A stretch of DNA of 13,347 nucleotides from DATBIO01 sp036556965 (GTDB lineage Bacteria > Acidobacteriota > Vicinamibacteria > Fen-336): assembly GCA_036556965.1 (NCBI GenBank), contig DATBIO010000050.1, forward strand, positions 1-13,347. The letters are read 5' to 3'. Of this stretch, positions 7,611 to 13,347 are shown piece by piece. The notes under the pieces are model-generated. The model made no database searches. It worked only from the letters and a program-made list of their open reading frames with translations, and had not been told where the DNA came from. Every line of letters starts with the position of its first letter. The first letter of the stretch is position 1. A program made the translations under genes and the position numbers.

Positions 7611-7688
7611 GTATACTTTACGCTCTTTCCGGCCCGTCGCGGCTGAGGTCGGGTCGGGGGACCGCCACGGTCCCGCCGGCCAACGGAG
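7611..7688 (+). promoter_or_regulatory. Divergent intergenic control region: -10 candidate and RBS of the thiolase gene
   Basis: Only 87 bp separate the lipoprotein GTG (7607, - strand) from the thiolase ATG (7695). TATACT at 7612-7617 is a good sigma-70 -10 match in otherwise GC-rich DNA and would give a leader of about 70 nt for the thiolase operon; no clear -35 lies upstream. GTATAC (7611-7616) is palindromic, so it could also act toward the lipoprotein gene, though very close to its start. CGGAG at 7684-7688 is a Shine-Dalgarno site 6 nt before the thiolase ATG. Confidence 0.4.
7658..7674. promoter_or_regulatory. Perfect inverted repeat in the thiolase leader
   Basis: GGGACCGCCACGGTCCC is a perfect dyad: seven-base arms (7658-7664 and 7668-7674) around CCA. 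It lies between the putative -10 and the Shine-Dalgarno site. It could be an operator for a dimeric repressor, such as the TetR-type regulators that often control acyl-CoA genes, or a small RNA hairpin in the leader. No regulator gene is in the window. Seven-base GC arms can arise by chance in DNA this GC-rich. Confidence 0.3.
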
Positions 7689-7694
7689 TCATCC

Positions 7695-8879
7695 ATGTCG
7701 CAAGAGGTCGTCATCCTGGGCGGCGCGCGCACGCCCATGGCCGAGTACGTCGGCGCGCTCAAGGACGTGTCCGCCCTCGAGCTGGGGGCGGTGGCCGCAC
7801 GGGCCGCCCTCGCGCGGACGGGGGCGCCGGCGGCGTCCGTCGACCACGTGGTGATGGGCAACGCCCTGCAGACGTCGGGGGACGCCATCTACGGGGCGCG
7901 GCACGTGGCCCTGAAGGCCGGCATTCCCGTGGAGACCCCCGCCCTCACCGTCAACCGGCTCTGCGGCTCCGGGATCCAGTCCGTGGTCTCCGCGGCGCAG
8001 ATGATCCGCCTGGGCGAGTCGCGCCTGGCCGTGGCCGGGGGCATGGAGAACATGACGCAGGCCCCTCACGTCCTGCGCGGGGCCCGCGTCGGCTTCCGGC
8101 TCGGAGAAGGGAAGCTCGAGGACTCGCTCATGGTGGCCCTCCTCGACACGCACTGCGGCCTCTACATGGCCCAGACCTCCGACAACCTCGCTCGCCAGCA
8201 CGGCATCACCCGCGAGCAGATGGACGCCTACGCGCTGCGCAGCCAGCAGGCGGCGGAGGCGGCGCGCGTCCGCGGCGTGTTCGAGGAGGAGATCGTGCCC
8301 GTGCCCGTCAAGGAGCGCGGCAAGCCGGCCACGGTGGCGGCGGACGACCACCCGCGCCCGGAGACCACCCTCGAGGGCCTGGCCTCGCTGAAGCCCGCCT
8401 TCGGCAAGGACGGCTCCGTCACCGCGGGAAACGCGAGCGGGATCGTGGACGGGGCGGCGGCCCTGGTGCTGGCGGAGGAGGCGGAGGCGCGCCGGCGCGG
8501 GCTGCGTCCCCTGGCCCGCGTGGTGAGCTGGGGCGTGGCCGGGGTGCCCCCCGAGATCATGGGCATCGGGCCGGTGCCCGCCTCGCGCCGCGCCCTGGAG
8601 CGAGCTTCGCTCTCCGTGCGCGACATGGACCTGGTCGAGGTCAACGAGGCCTTCGCCGGGCAGTACCTGGCCGTGGAGAAGGAGCTGGGCCTGGAGCGCG
8701 AGAAGACCAACGTCAACGGCGGCGCCATCGCGCTCGGCCATCCCCTGGGGGCCACGGGCACGCGGCTCCTCCTGACCCTGGCCCTGGAGCTCCGGCGGCG
8801 GAAGGGGCGCTACGGGCTGGCCACCGCCTGCATCGGCGGGGGACAGGGCATCGCCATGATCATCGAGAGCCAGGCGTAG
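7695..8879 (+). CDS. Acetyl-CoA C-acetyltransferase (thiolase)
   Basis: This 394-residue protein is a full-length type II thiolase. It catalyses reversible Claisen condensation of two acetyl-CoA to acetoacetyl-CoA, or thiolysis of 3-ketoacyl-CoA, in the cytoplasm. The nucleophile is C90 in NRLCGSG, N317 lies in NEAFAG, H349 in GHPLGATG, and the acid/base C379 in CIGGGQG. Spacing agrees with the well-studied Zoogloea-type biosynthetic enzyme within one residue. The ATG has a good Shine-Dalgarno site (GGAG, 6 nt upstream). It leads a set with a 3-hydroxyacyl-CoA dehydrogenase and an enoyl-CoA hydratase, fitting a C4 acyl-CoA pathway or the short-chain end of beta-oxidation. Whether it should be called atoB, phaA or fadA cannot be decided from sequence alone, so no symbol is given. 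Confidence 0.93.
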   Translation: MSQEVVILGGARTPMAEYVGALKDVSALELGAVAARAALARTGAPAASVDHVVMGNALQTSGDAIYGARHVALKAGIPVETPALTVNRLCGSGIQSVVSAAQMIRLGESRLAVAGGMENMTQAPHVLRGARVGFRLGEGKLEDSLMVALLDTHCGLYMAQTSDNLARQHGITREQMDAYALRSQQAAEAARVRGVFEEEIVPVPVKERGKPATVAADDHPRPETTLEGLASLKPAFGKDGSVTAGNASGIVDGAAALVLAEEAEARRRGLRPLARVVSWGVAGVPPEIMGIGPVPASRRALERASLSVRDMDLVEVNEAFAGQYLAVEKELGLEREKTNVNGGAIALGHPLGATGTRLLLTLALELRRRKGRYGLATACIGGGQGIAMIIESQA

Positions 8880-8923
8880 CCGCGCCGCCGCCTCGCTCTC
8901 CCTTGAACGACGACAGAGGAGCA

Positions 8924-9808
8924 ATGGCCATCAAGACGGTCGGCGTGGTCGGGTGCGGGCTGATGGGCTCCGGCATCGCGCAGGTCTGCGCGGAGGCCGG
9001 CTACGACGTGGTGGTGCGCGAGGTCAGCGACGAGCTGCTGGGCAAGGGCCTGGCCCGCGTCAAGAGCTTCCTGGGCAAGGGGGTGGAGAAGGGCAAGGTC
9101 ACCGCCGAGCGCATGCAGGAGGTCCTCGGGCACCTGCGCGGCACCACCGACCTGCAGGCGCTGCGCAAGTGCGACCTGGTGGTGGAGGCGGTGGTGGAGA
9201 GCCTGCCCGCCAAGCACGAGCTCTTCCGCGCCCTGGACGACGTGGTCCCCGAGCACGCCATCTTCGCCTCCAACACCTCCTCCCTCTCCATCACCGAGAT
9301 GGCGGCGGTGACGAAGAGGCCGCAGCGCTTCGTGGGCCTGCACTTCTTCAACCCCGTGCCCCTGATGAAGCTGGTGGAGGTGGTGCGCTCGCCCCTCACG
9401 GAGCCCGCCGTCTTCGAGGAGGCGCTGGCCTTCGCGCGCAGCCTGGGCAAGACGCCGGTGAAGGCCACCGACCGCACGGGCTTCGTGGTGAACCGGCTGC
9501 TGGTGCCCTACCTCCTGGACGCCATCCGCGCCCTGGAGGAGGGCGTGGGCTCCGTCACCGACATCGACGAGGGGATGCGCCTGGGCTGCGGCCACCCCAT
9601 GGGCCCCCTGACCCTGCTCGACTTCGTGGGCCTGGACACCACCTACTTCATCGCCAACATCATGTTCGACGAGTTCCGCGAGAAGCGGTTCGCGCCCCCG
9701 CCCCTCCTCAAGCGCATGGTGCAGGCGGGCCTGCACGGCAGGAAGTCGGGCAAGGGCTTCTACGACTACGCCCAGGAGCCGCCGCGCCCGGTCACCGGGC
9801 TGGTCTGA
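8924..9808 (+). CDS. 3-hydroxybutyryl-CoA dehydrogenase (NAD-dependent, single-domain type)
   Basis: This 294-residue protein oxidises (S)-3-hydroxyacyl-CoA to 3-ketoacyl-CoA or runs in reverse, linking the thiolase and hydratase encoded beside it. The N-terminal Rossmann fold has GCGLMGSG (10-17), with E33 at the end of the second strand, which favours NAD over NADP. SNTSSLSIT (116-124), H140 in GLHFFNPVPLMKLVEVV, E152 and N188 are the usual catalytic and substrate residues. The C-terminal domain has the family's GHPMGPLTLLDFVGLDT and GRKSGKGFYDY segments. Length matches the Hbd/PaaH family, so this is not a FadB-type fusion. ATG 8924 is chosen because GAGGAG ends only 2 nt upstream, which is close but strong; the longer TTG start at 8903 has no ribosome binding site. 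Confidence 0.93.
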   Translation: MAIKTVGVVGCGLMGSGIAQVCAEAGYDVVVREVSDELLGKGLARVKSFLGKGVEKGKVTAERMQEVLGHLRGTTDLQALRKCDLVVEAVVESLPAKHELFRALDDVVPEHAIFASNTSSLSITEMAAVTKRPQRFVGLHFFNPVPLMKLVEVVRSPLTEPAVFEEALAFARSLGKTPVKATDRTGFVVNRLLVPYLLDAIRALEEGVGSVTDIDEGMRLGCGHPMGPLTLLDFVGLDTTYFIANIMFDEFREKRFAPPPLLKRMVQAGLHGRKSGKGFYDYAQEPPRPVTGLV

Positions 9809-9843
9809 GCCGGCGGCCCGCCGCGTCCATCACCGGAGCGCAC

Positions 9844-10629
9844 ATGACCACATACGAGAACATCAAGGTCGAGACCAGGGACGGGGTGGCGGTGGTCACC
9901 GTCAACCGGCCCGAGAAGCTCAACGCGCTGAGCGACCGCACCGTGAGCGAGCTCGACGCCGCCTTCGCCGCGCTGGGGAGCGACGCGGGCGTGCGCGGGG
10001 TCATCCTCACGGGAGCGGGGGAGAAGGCCTTCGTGGCCGGCGCCGACATCGCGGAGCTGAGCGAGCAGACGCCCGTGGAGGGCAAGGAGCGCTCGCTCCG
10101 CGGGCAGCGGGTCCTCGACCGCATCGAGGGCCTGGGCAAGCCGGTGGTGGCGGCGGTCAACGGCTTCGCCCTGGGCGGGGGCTGCGAGCTCGCCCTGGCC
10201 TGCCACGTGCGCGTGGCCTCGGAGAACGCGCGCCTGGGCACGCCGGAGGTCAAGCTGGGCATCATGTGCGGCTACGCGGGCACGCAGCGGCTGCCGCGGC
10301 TGGTGGGCAAGGGCCGCGCCCTGGAGATGCTCCTCACCGGGGAGATGGTGGACGCGCAGGAGGCCCTGCGCATCGGCCTCGTCAACCGCGTGGTCCCGCG
10401 GGAGAAGCTGCTCGAGGAGTCCGAGGCGCTCCTGCGCAAGATGCTGGCCAACGGCCCCGTGTCCCTGCGCTTCACGCTGGAGGCGGTCAACGCCGGGCTC
10501 GAGGTCCCGCTGGGCCAGGGCCAGTACATCGAGGCCACCCTCTTCGGGCTGATCTGCACGACCGCCGACATGAAGGAGGGCACCACCGCCTTCCTCGAGA
10601 AGAGGCCGGCGCAGTTCCAGGGCCGGTGA
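9844..10629 (+). CDS. Enoyl-CoA hydratase / crotonase family protein
   Basis: This 261-residue protein hydrates trans-2-enoyl-CoA to (S)-3-hydroxyacyl-CoA, the step next to the dehydrogenase encoded 35 bp upstream. The crotonase fold is complete: NRPEKLNALS (21-30), oxyanion-hole segment FVAGADIAEL (63-72), GGGCE with E115, and TPEVKLGI with E135, the two catalytic glutamates of true hydratases. The next loop reads MCGYAGTQR (141-149), where the family usually has xPGxGGTxR, so a Pro and a Gly are replaced by C142 and A145. The C-terminus ends EGTTAFLEKRPAQF, as usual. The start is ATG 9844 with GGAG 5 nt upstream; a longer frame reaching 8953 is only the shadow of the preceding gene. Crotonase activity is likely, but the family also contains isomerases and other enzymes. 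Confidence 0.9.
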   Translation: MTTYENIKVETRDGVAVVTVNRPEKLNALSDRTVSELDAAFAALGSDAGVRGVILTGAGEKAFVAGADIAELSEQTPVEGKERSLRGQRVLDRIEGLGKPVVAAVNGFALGGGCELALACHVRVASENARLGTPEVKLGIMCGYAGTQRLPRLVGKGRALEMLLTGEMVDAQEALRIGLVNRVVPREKLLEESEALLRKMLANGPVSLRFTLEAVNAGLEVPLGQGQYIEATLFGLICTTADMKEGTTAFLEKRPAQFQGR

Positions 10630-10640
10630 GGCCGCCCCGT

Positions 10641-10661
10641 CCCGGGGCCGGGCCCCGCGGG
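10641..10661. other. GC-only stem-loop between the hydratase gene and ribH
   Basis: GGGGCC (10644-10649) and GGCCCC (10651-10656) can pair around a single G; sterically a four-base stem with a five-base loop is realistic. CCC at 10641 and GGG at 10659 could extend it past a small bulge. There is no T-run, so this is not a standard intrinsic terminator. The weak Shine-Dalgarno candidate of ribH (GGGA, 10659-10662) falls in the outer right arm. No FMN-riboswitch core could fit in this 40-bp gap. Confidence 0.25.
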
Positions 10662-10669
10662 ACCCGCCC

Positions 10670-11137
10670 GTGAAGCAGGCCCCCACGGTGGTCCCGGACG
10701 CGCGGGGGCTGCGCGTGGCCGTGGTGCGCTCGGCCTTCAACCCCCAGGTGGTGGCGGGGCTGGCCGCGGGCGCGCGCGCCGCCCTGCGCGAGATGGGGGC
10801 CGCGGAGCAGGACGTGGAGGAGGTCGAGGTGCCGGGGGCCTTCGAGCTCCCCCTGGCCGCGCAGGCCGCCGCGCGCTCCGGCCGCTTCGCGGCGGTGGTG
10901 GCCCTGGGCTGCGTGGTGCGCGGCGAGACCGACCACTACGAGCACATCGCGCGCGAGGTCGCCGCGGGCCTGGCCGCGGTGGCGCGCGAGAGCGGGGTGC
11001 CCGTCGGCTTCGGCGTCCTGACCGTGGCCGACGAGGCCCAGGCCCTGGCGCGGTCGGGGGAGGGAGAGGACAACAAGGGGGCGGAGGCGGCGCGGGCGGC
11101 GGTGGCCATGGTCCACGCCCTGCGGCGGCTGCGGTGA
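10670..11137 (+). CDS. ribH: 6,7-dimethyl-8-ribityllumazine synthase
   Basis: Lumazine synthase condenses 5-amino-6-ribitylamino-uracil with 3,4-dihydroxy-2-butanone 4-phosphate in the penultimate step of riboflavin synthesis. The 155-residue product has the family signatures in order: SAFN (21-24), VPGAFELP (54-61), ALGCVVRGETDHY (78-90) with catalytic H89, GVPVGFGVLT (109-118) and EDNKGAEAA (133-141). Length matches a single-domain, shell-forming enzyme. The GTG start has only a weak GGGA upstream. No other riboflavin gene is in the window; the next genes are nusB (9 bp away) and lysS, and a ribH-nusB pairing is common in bacteria. It may be co-transcribed with the acyl-CoA genes 40 bp upstream, but that is inferred from spacing only. 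Confidence 0.95.
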   Translation: MKQAPTVVPDARGLRVAVVRSAFNPQVVAGLAAGARAALREMGAAEQDVEEVEVPGAFELPLAAQAAARSGRFAAVVALGCVVRGETDHYEHIAREVAAGLAAVARESGVPVGFGVLTVADEAQALARSGEGEDNKGAEAARAAVAMVHALRRLR

Positions 11138-11146
11138 GGGGGGGCC

Positions 11147-11596
11147 GTGGGTAGGCGGACCAAGGCGCGGGAGTGCGCGCTGCAGATGCTCTACCAGTGG
11201 GACATGTCGCGCGAGCCCATGGAGAAGGTGTCCGGCCTGTTCTGGCAGGTGCGCTCGGCCACGGACGAGGCCCGGGCCATGGCCGAGCGGCTGGCCCGCG
11301 GCGCCCAGAGCGAGGTGGAGACCCTCGACGCGGCCATCGCCGCCGCCCTCACCAACTGGCCCTTCGACCGGCTGGCCGCGGTGGACCGCAACATCATGCG
11401 CATCGCCGCCTACGAGCTGGCCCGGGAGCCGCAGACGCCGGCCGCGGTGGTCATCGACGAGGCGGTGGAGATGGCCCGCCGCTTCGGGGAGAAGGACTCG
11501 CCCGCCTTCGTGAACGGCGTGCTCGACGCGGTCAAGCGCGCGCTGCGCGAGGATGGCGGCGCGCGGGCGCGCCCGCGCGGCGGGGAGAAGCCATGA
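11147..11596 (+). CDS. nusB: Transcription antitermination factor NusB
   Basis: NusB binds the boxA RNA together with NusE (ribosomal protein S10) and supports antitermination during rRNA transcription. The 149-residue protein starts with the basic RRTKARECALQMLYQWD segment (3-19), which in the family contacts RNA, and continues as an all-alpha fold with VDRNIMRIAAYEL and the conserved C-terminal VVIDEAVEMARRFGEKDSPAFVNGVLDAV region. A basic, Gly/Arg-rich tail follows. GTG 11147 is chosen because a G-rich Shine-Dalgarno stretch (11137-11144) lies just upstream and the family's N-terminus is matched there. The stop overlaps the lysS start as ATGA, so the two are likely translationally coupled. 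Confidence 0.95.
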   Translation: MGRRTKARECALQMLYQWDMSREPMEKVSGLFWQVRSATDEARAMAERLARGAQSEVETLDAAIAAALTNWPFDRLAAVDRNIMRIAAYELAREPQTPAAVVIDEAVEMARRFGEKDSPAFVNGVLDAVKRALREDGGARARPRGGEKP

Positions 11597-13140
11597 CGGA
11601 GCGCCCGGGCGGGCCCCCCGTGGAGGGCTGGCCGGACGAGTCGGGCCAGCGCCTGGAGAAGGCGCAGCGCCTGCGCGCGCAAGGGGTGGAGCCCTACCCC
11701 ACGCGCTTCGAGCGCACGCACACCCTGGCCGAGGTCGCGGGCACCTGGGGCGAGCGGACGCTGGAGGAGCTCGAGGCGCTGGCCGTGCCCGTGCGCGTGG
11801 CGGGCCGCGTGCTCACCAAGCGCGGGCACGGCAAGGCCGCCTTCGCCACCCTGGGAGACGGAGAGGGCAGGCTCCAGCTCTACGTGCGCCTGGACGACGT
11901 GGGGGAGGAGGGCTACGCGCTCTTCGACCTCCTCGACCTCGGAGACTTCGTGGGCGTGGCCGGCACCGTCATGCGCACGCGCAAGGGCGAGCTCTCCGTG
12001 CAGGCCCGCGCGCTGACCTTCCTGGCCAAGGCCCTCCTGCCCATGCCCGAGAAATGGCACGGCCTGAGCGACGTGGAGGTGCGCTATCGCCAGCGCTACC
12101 TCGACCTCCTGGCCAACGAGGAGGTACGGAAGACCTTCGTGAAGCGGAGCGCGGTGGTCTCCGCCCTGCGGCGCTTCCTCGACGAGCGCGGCTACGTCGA
12201 GGTGGAGACGCCCATGATGCAGCCCATCGCGGGGGGAGCCCTGGCCCGGCCCTTCGTCACCCACCACAACGCGCTGGGCATCGACCTCTACCTGCGCATC
12301 GCCCCCGAGCTCTACCTCAAGCGCCTGGTGGTGGGGGGCATGGAGCGCGTGTACGAGATCAACCGCAACTTCCGGAACGAGGGGGTGTCCTCCATGCACA
12401 ACCCCGAGTTCACCATGCTCGAGTTCTACACCGCCTACTTCGACTGCCGCGACGTGATGGAGACCACGGAGGCCCTCGTCGCGGAGGCGGCGGCCCGCGT
12501 CTCCGGGGGCACGACGGTGACCTACAAGGGGCGCGAGGTGTCCTTCCGCACGCCCTTCGCCCGCGTGCGCATGGTGGACGCGGTGGCGCAGGCCCTGGGC
12601 GCCGAGCCCGCGCAAGTGGAGGGCCCGGAGGCCCTGCGCGACCTGGTGGGGGGAGAGGCCTTCCGCGCCCGCGCCGCCGCGCGGGGGCTCGACCCCGCGG
12701 CCTACGCGGACCTCTCCCACGGCCGGCGCCTGGCCCGGCTCTTCGAGGACCTGGTCGAGGAGTCGCTGTGGCAGCCGACCTTCGTCGTGGACTACCCGAT
12801 CGAGATCTCGCCCCTGTCCAAGGCGCGCGCCGACGACCCGCGGGTGGCCGACCGCTTCGAGCTCTTCGCCGCGTGCATGGAGGTCGCCAACGGCTTCTCC
12901 GAGCTCAACGACCCCCTCGAGCAGCGGCAGCGCTTCCTCGACCAGCTCGCGCAGCGGGAGAAGGGGGATCTCGAGGCCCACCAGATGGACGAGGACTACG
13001 TCCGCGCGCTGGGCCACGGCCTGCCTCCCACCGGCGGCTGCGGGGTGGGGGTGGACCGCCTGGCCATGATCCTGACCGACTCGCCGTCCATCCGCGACGT
13101 GATCCTGTTCCCGCACATGCGGCCGGAAGGGGGGCGGTGA
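11593..13140 (+). CDS. lysS: Lysyl-tRNA synthetase, class II
   Basis: This 515-residue enzyme charges tRNA-Lys with lysine in the cytoplasm. An N-terminal OB-fold anticodon-binding domain (~66-145) with VRVAGRVLTKRGHGKAAFATLGD is followed by class II motif 1 (FLDERGYVEVETPMM, ~195-209), the GGALARPFVTHHNAL substrate loop (~214-228), motif 2 (RNFRNEGVSSMHNPEFTMLE, ~258-277) and motif 3 (GCGVGVDRLAMILTDSPSIR, ~482-501). The YRQRYLDL segment (165-172) is also typical. Nothing essential is missing. The ATG at 11593 overlaps the nusB TGA and has GGAG 5 nt upstream; the longer frame back to 11173 only shadows nusB. In several proteobacterial lineages lysS is followed by lolC; no such gene is visible before the window ends. 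Confidence 0.96.
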   Translation: MTERPGGPPVEGWPDESGQRLEKAQRLRAQGVEPYPTRFERTHTLAEVAGTWGERTLEELEALAVPVRVAGRVLTKRGHGKAAFATLGDGEGRLQLYVRLDDVGEEGYALFDLLDLGDFVGVAGTVMRTRKGELSVQARALTFLAKALLPMPEKWHGLSDVEVRYRQRYLDLLANEEVRKTFVKRSAVVSALRRFLDERGYVEVETPMMQPIAGGALARPFVTHHNALGIDLYLRIAPELYLKRLVVGGMERVYEINRNFRNEGVSSMHNPEFTMLEFYTAYFDCRDVMETTEALVAEAAARVSGGTTVTYKGREVSFRTPFARVRMVDAVAQALGAEPAQVEGPEALRDLVGGEAFRARAAARGLDPAAYADLSHGRRLARLFEDLVEESLWQPTFVVDYPIEISPLSKARADDPRVADRFELFAACMEVANGFSELNDPLEQRQRFLDQLAQREKGDLEAHQMDEDYVRALGHGLPPTGGCGVGVDRLAMILTDSPSIRDVILFPHMRPEGGR

Positions 13141-13165
13141 CGCCGAGAGCCATTCGGGAGCTTCC

Positions 13166-13270
13166 GTGACGCCCGTGGCGGCAGGGAAGCGAGGGGGGGT
13201 GTGGGGGGTGGTCGCGGAGCGCGCCGTCCCGCGGTCGCGCGCAGTGCCCCCCCCACGGGAGCTTCCGTGA
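13166..13270 (+). CDS. Possible 34-codon ORF in the first repeat copy
   Basis: GTG 13166 has GGAG (13157-13160) 5 nt upstream. The frame encodes a short basic, Pro-containing peptide beginning MTPVAAGKRG and stops at TGA 13268-13270. That TGA overlaps the equivalent GTG of copy 2 (13267) as GTGA. I recognise no family, signal peptide or membrane segment. It may be a duplicated fragment of the start of a downstream gene, a leader peptide, or a chance ORF inside a repeat. Confidence 0.2.
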   Translation: MTPVAAGKRGGVWGVVAERAVPRSRAVPPPRELP

Positions 13271-13347
13271 CGCCCGTGGCGGCAGGGAAGCGAGGGGGAG
13301 TGTGGGGGGTGGTCGCGGAGCGCGCCGTCCCGCGGTCGCGCGCAGTG
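13267..13347 (+). CDS. Possible start of a downstream gene in the second repeat copy, 3'-truncated
   Basis: GTG 13267 has the same Shine-Dalgarno-like GGAG 5 nt upstream as copy 1 and stays open for 27 codons to the window edge. The single base difference between the copies is silent here (GGG to GGA, both Gly), so the peptide is identical. If the gene downstream of lysS really begins here, the repeat is a duplication of its start region. Too little sequence is present to assign a family. Confidence 0.2.
   Translation, partial: MTPVAAGKRGGVWGVVAERAVPRSRAV

Larger units (their letters stand above)
13155..13347. repeat. Tandem direct repeat, 101-bp period, two visible copies
   Basis: Copy 1 (13155-13246) and copy 2 (13256-13347) are 92 bp each and differ at one base (G13198 versus A13299). 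They are separated by nine bases, eight C plus A (13247-13255). Copy 2 ends exactly at the window edge, so more copies may follow. Each copy contains a potential stem-loop: GCTTCC pairs with GGAAGC (13160-13165 / 13185-13190) around an inner CGCC-CGT-GGCG hairpin. A G-rich tract follows, then two GGTCGCG direct repeats. It is not a CRISPR, since the units are long and the spacer is a homopolymer. No T-run follows the stem-loop, so it is not a standard terminator, although it sits 20 bp after the lysS stop. Whether the repeat is coding, a regulatory array or an assembly artefact is open. Confidence 0.9.

Noticed and set aside
8953..9843. Long in-frame N-terminal extension of the enoyl-CoA hydratase through the dehydrogenase gene
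   Set aside because: The extension is an out-of-frame reading of the dehydrogenase; ATG 9844 has a good ribosome binding site and gives the family's normal length.
7695..10629. A complete butyrate or PHB synthesis operon
   Set aside because: Only the thiolase, dehydrogenase and hydratase are here; acyl-CoA dehydrogenase, electron-transfer flavoprotein, phaB and phaC are absent, so the direction and end product cannot be claimed.
10630..10669. FMN riboswitch before ribH
   Set aside because: The gap is only 40 bp, far too short for the conserved FMN aptamer, and no matching segments are seen.
11410..13116. A 568-codon open frame on the - strand across nusB and lysS
   Set aside because: It is antisense to two unmistakable housekeeping genes, and its His/Gly/Glu/Leu-rich translation shows no motif.
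13155..13347. CRISPR array or intrinsic terminator after lysS
   Set aside because: The repeat is 92 bp with a 9-bp homopolymeric spacer, unlike CRISPR. The stem-loop is followed by a G-run rather than a T-run, unlike an intrinsic terminator.

Overview
The window is strongly GC-rich, with G or C at almost every third codon position, densely packed genes, many GTG starts and long meaningless antisense ORFs. A lipobox lipoprotein, several multispanning GT-C-type proteins and the order ribH-nusB-lysS suggest a Gram-negative bacterium of a Myxococcota or Acidobacteriota kind. That placement is an inference from gene style, not a marker-gene assignment. The window starts inside a gene and stops inside a tandem repeat, as a short assembled contig would.

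Region 1 (1-6619, + strand) holds three multispanning membrane proteins of the GT-C / ArnT / PMT glycosyltransferase superfamily; the first is truncated at the window edge. Between the first and second sits a 664-residue aconitase-superfamily hydro-lyase. Its swivel (LeuD-like) domain precedes the catalytic LeuC-like domain, the reverse of ordinary aconitase and like AcnB without the HEAT domain. The second GT-C gene has no conventional start codon where its first membrane helix must begin; an ATT overlapping the hydro-lyase stop codon is the best-fitting candidate.

Region 2 (6564-7607, - strand) is a secreted lipoprotein with PD40 (TolB-like) beta-propeller repeats and a dockerin-like calcium loop. 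Its 3' end overlaps the end of the third GT-C gene by 56 bp, tail to tail.

Region 3 (7695-10629, + strand), divergent from the lipoprotein, is a compact set for short-chain acyl-CoA metabolism: acetyl-CoA C-acetyltransferase, NAD-dependent 3-hydroxybutyryl-CoA dehydrogenase and enoyl-CoA hydratase. Together they interconvert two acetyl-CoA and crotonyl-CoA, in the direction of beta-oxidation or of butanoyl-CoA synthesis. No acyl-CoA dehydrogenase, electron-transfer flavoprotein or PHB synthase is present here.

Region 4 (10670-13140, + strand) is a housekeeping run: lumazine synthase (ribH), the antitermination factor nusB and class II lysyl-tRNA synthetase (lysS), with tight spacing and an ATGA overlap between nusB and lysS.

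Region 5 (13141-13347) is a tandem direct repeat with a 101-bp period: two 92-bp copies differing at one base. Each copy carries a stem-loop, a G-rich tract and a GTG start with a Shine-Dalgarno-like GGAG. I see no tRNA, rRNA, CRISPR array, transposase or phage gene. No clearly new multi-gene system is evident. The items most worth following up are the swivel-first hydro-lyase with its altered Fe-S motifs, the non-canonical GT-C start and the terminal tandem repeat.
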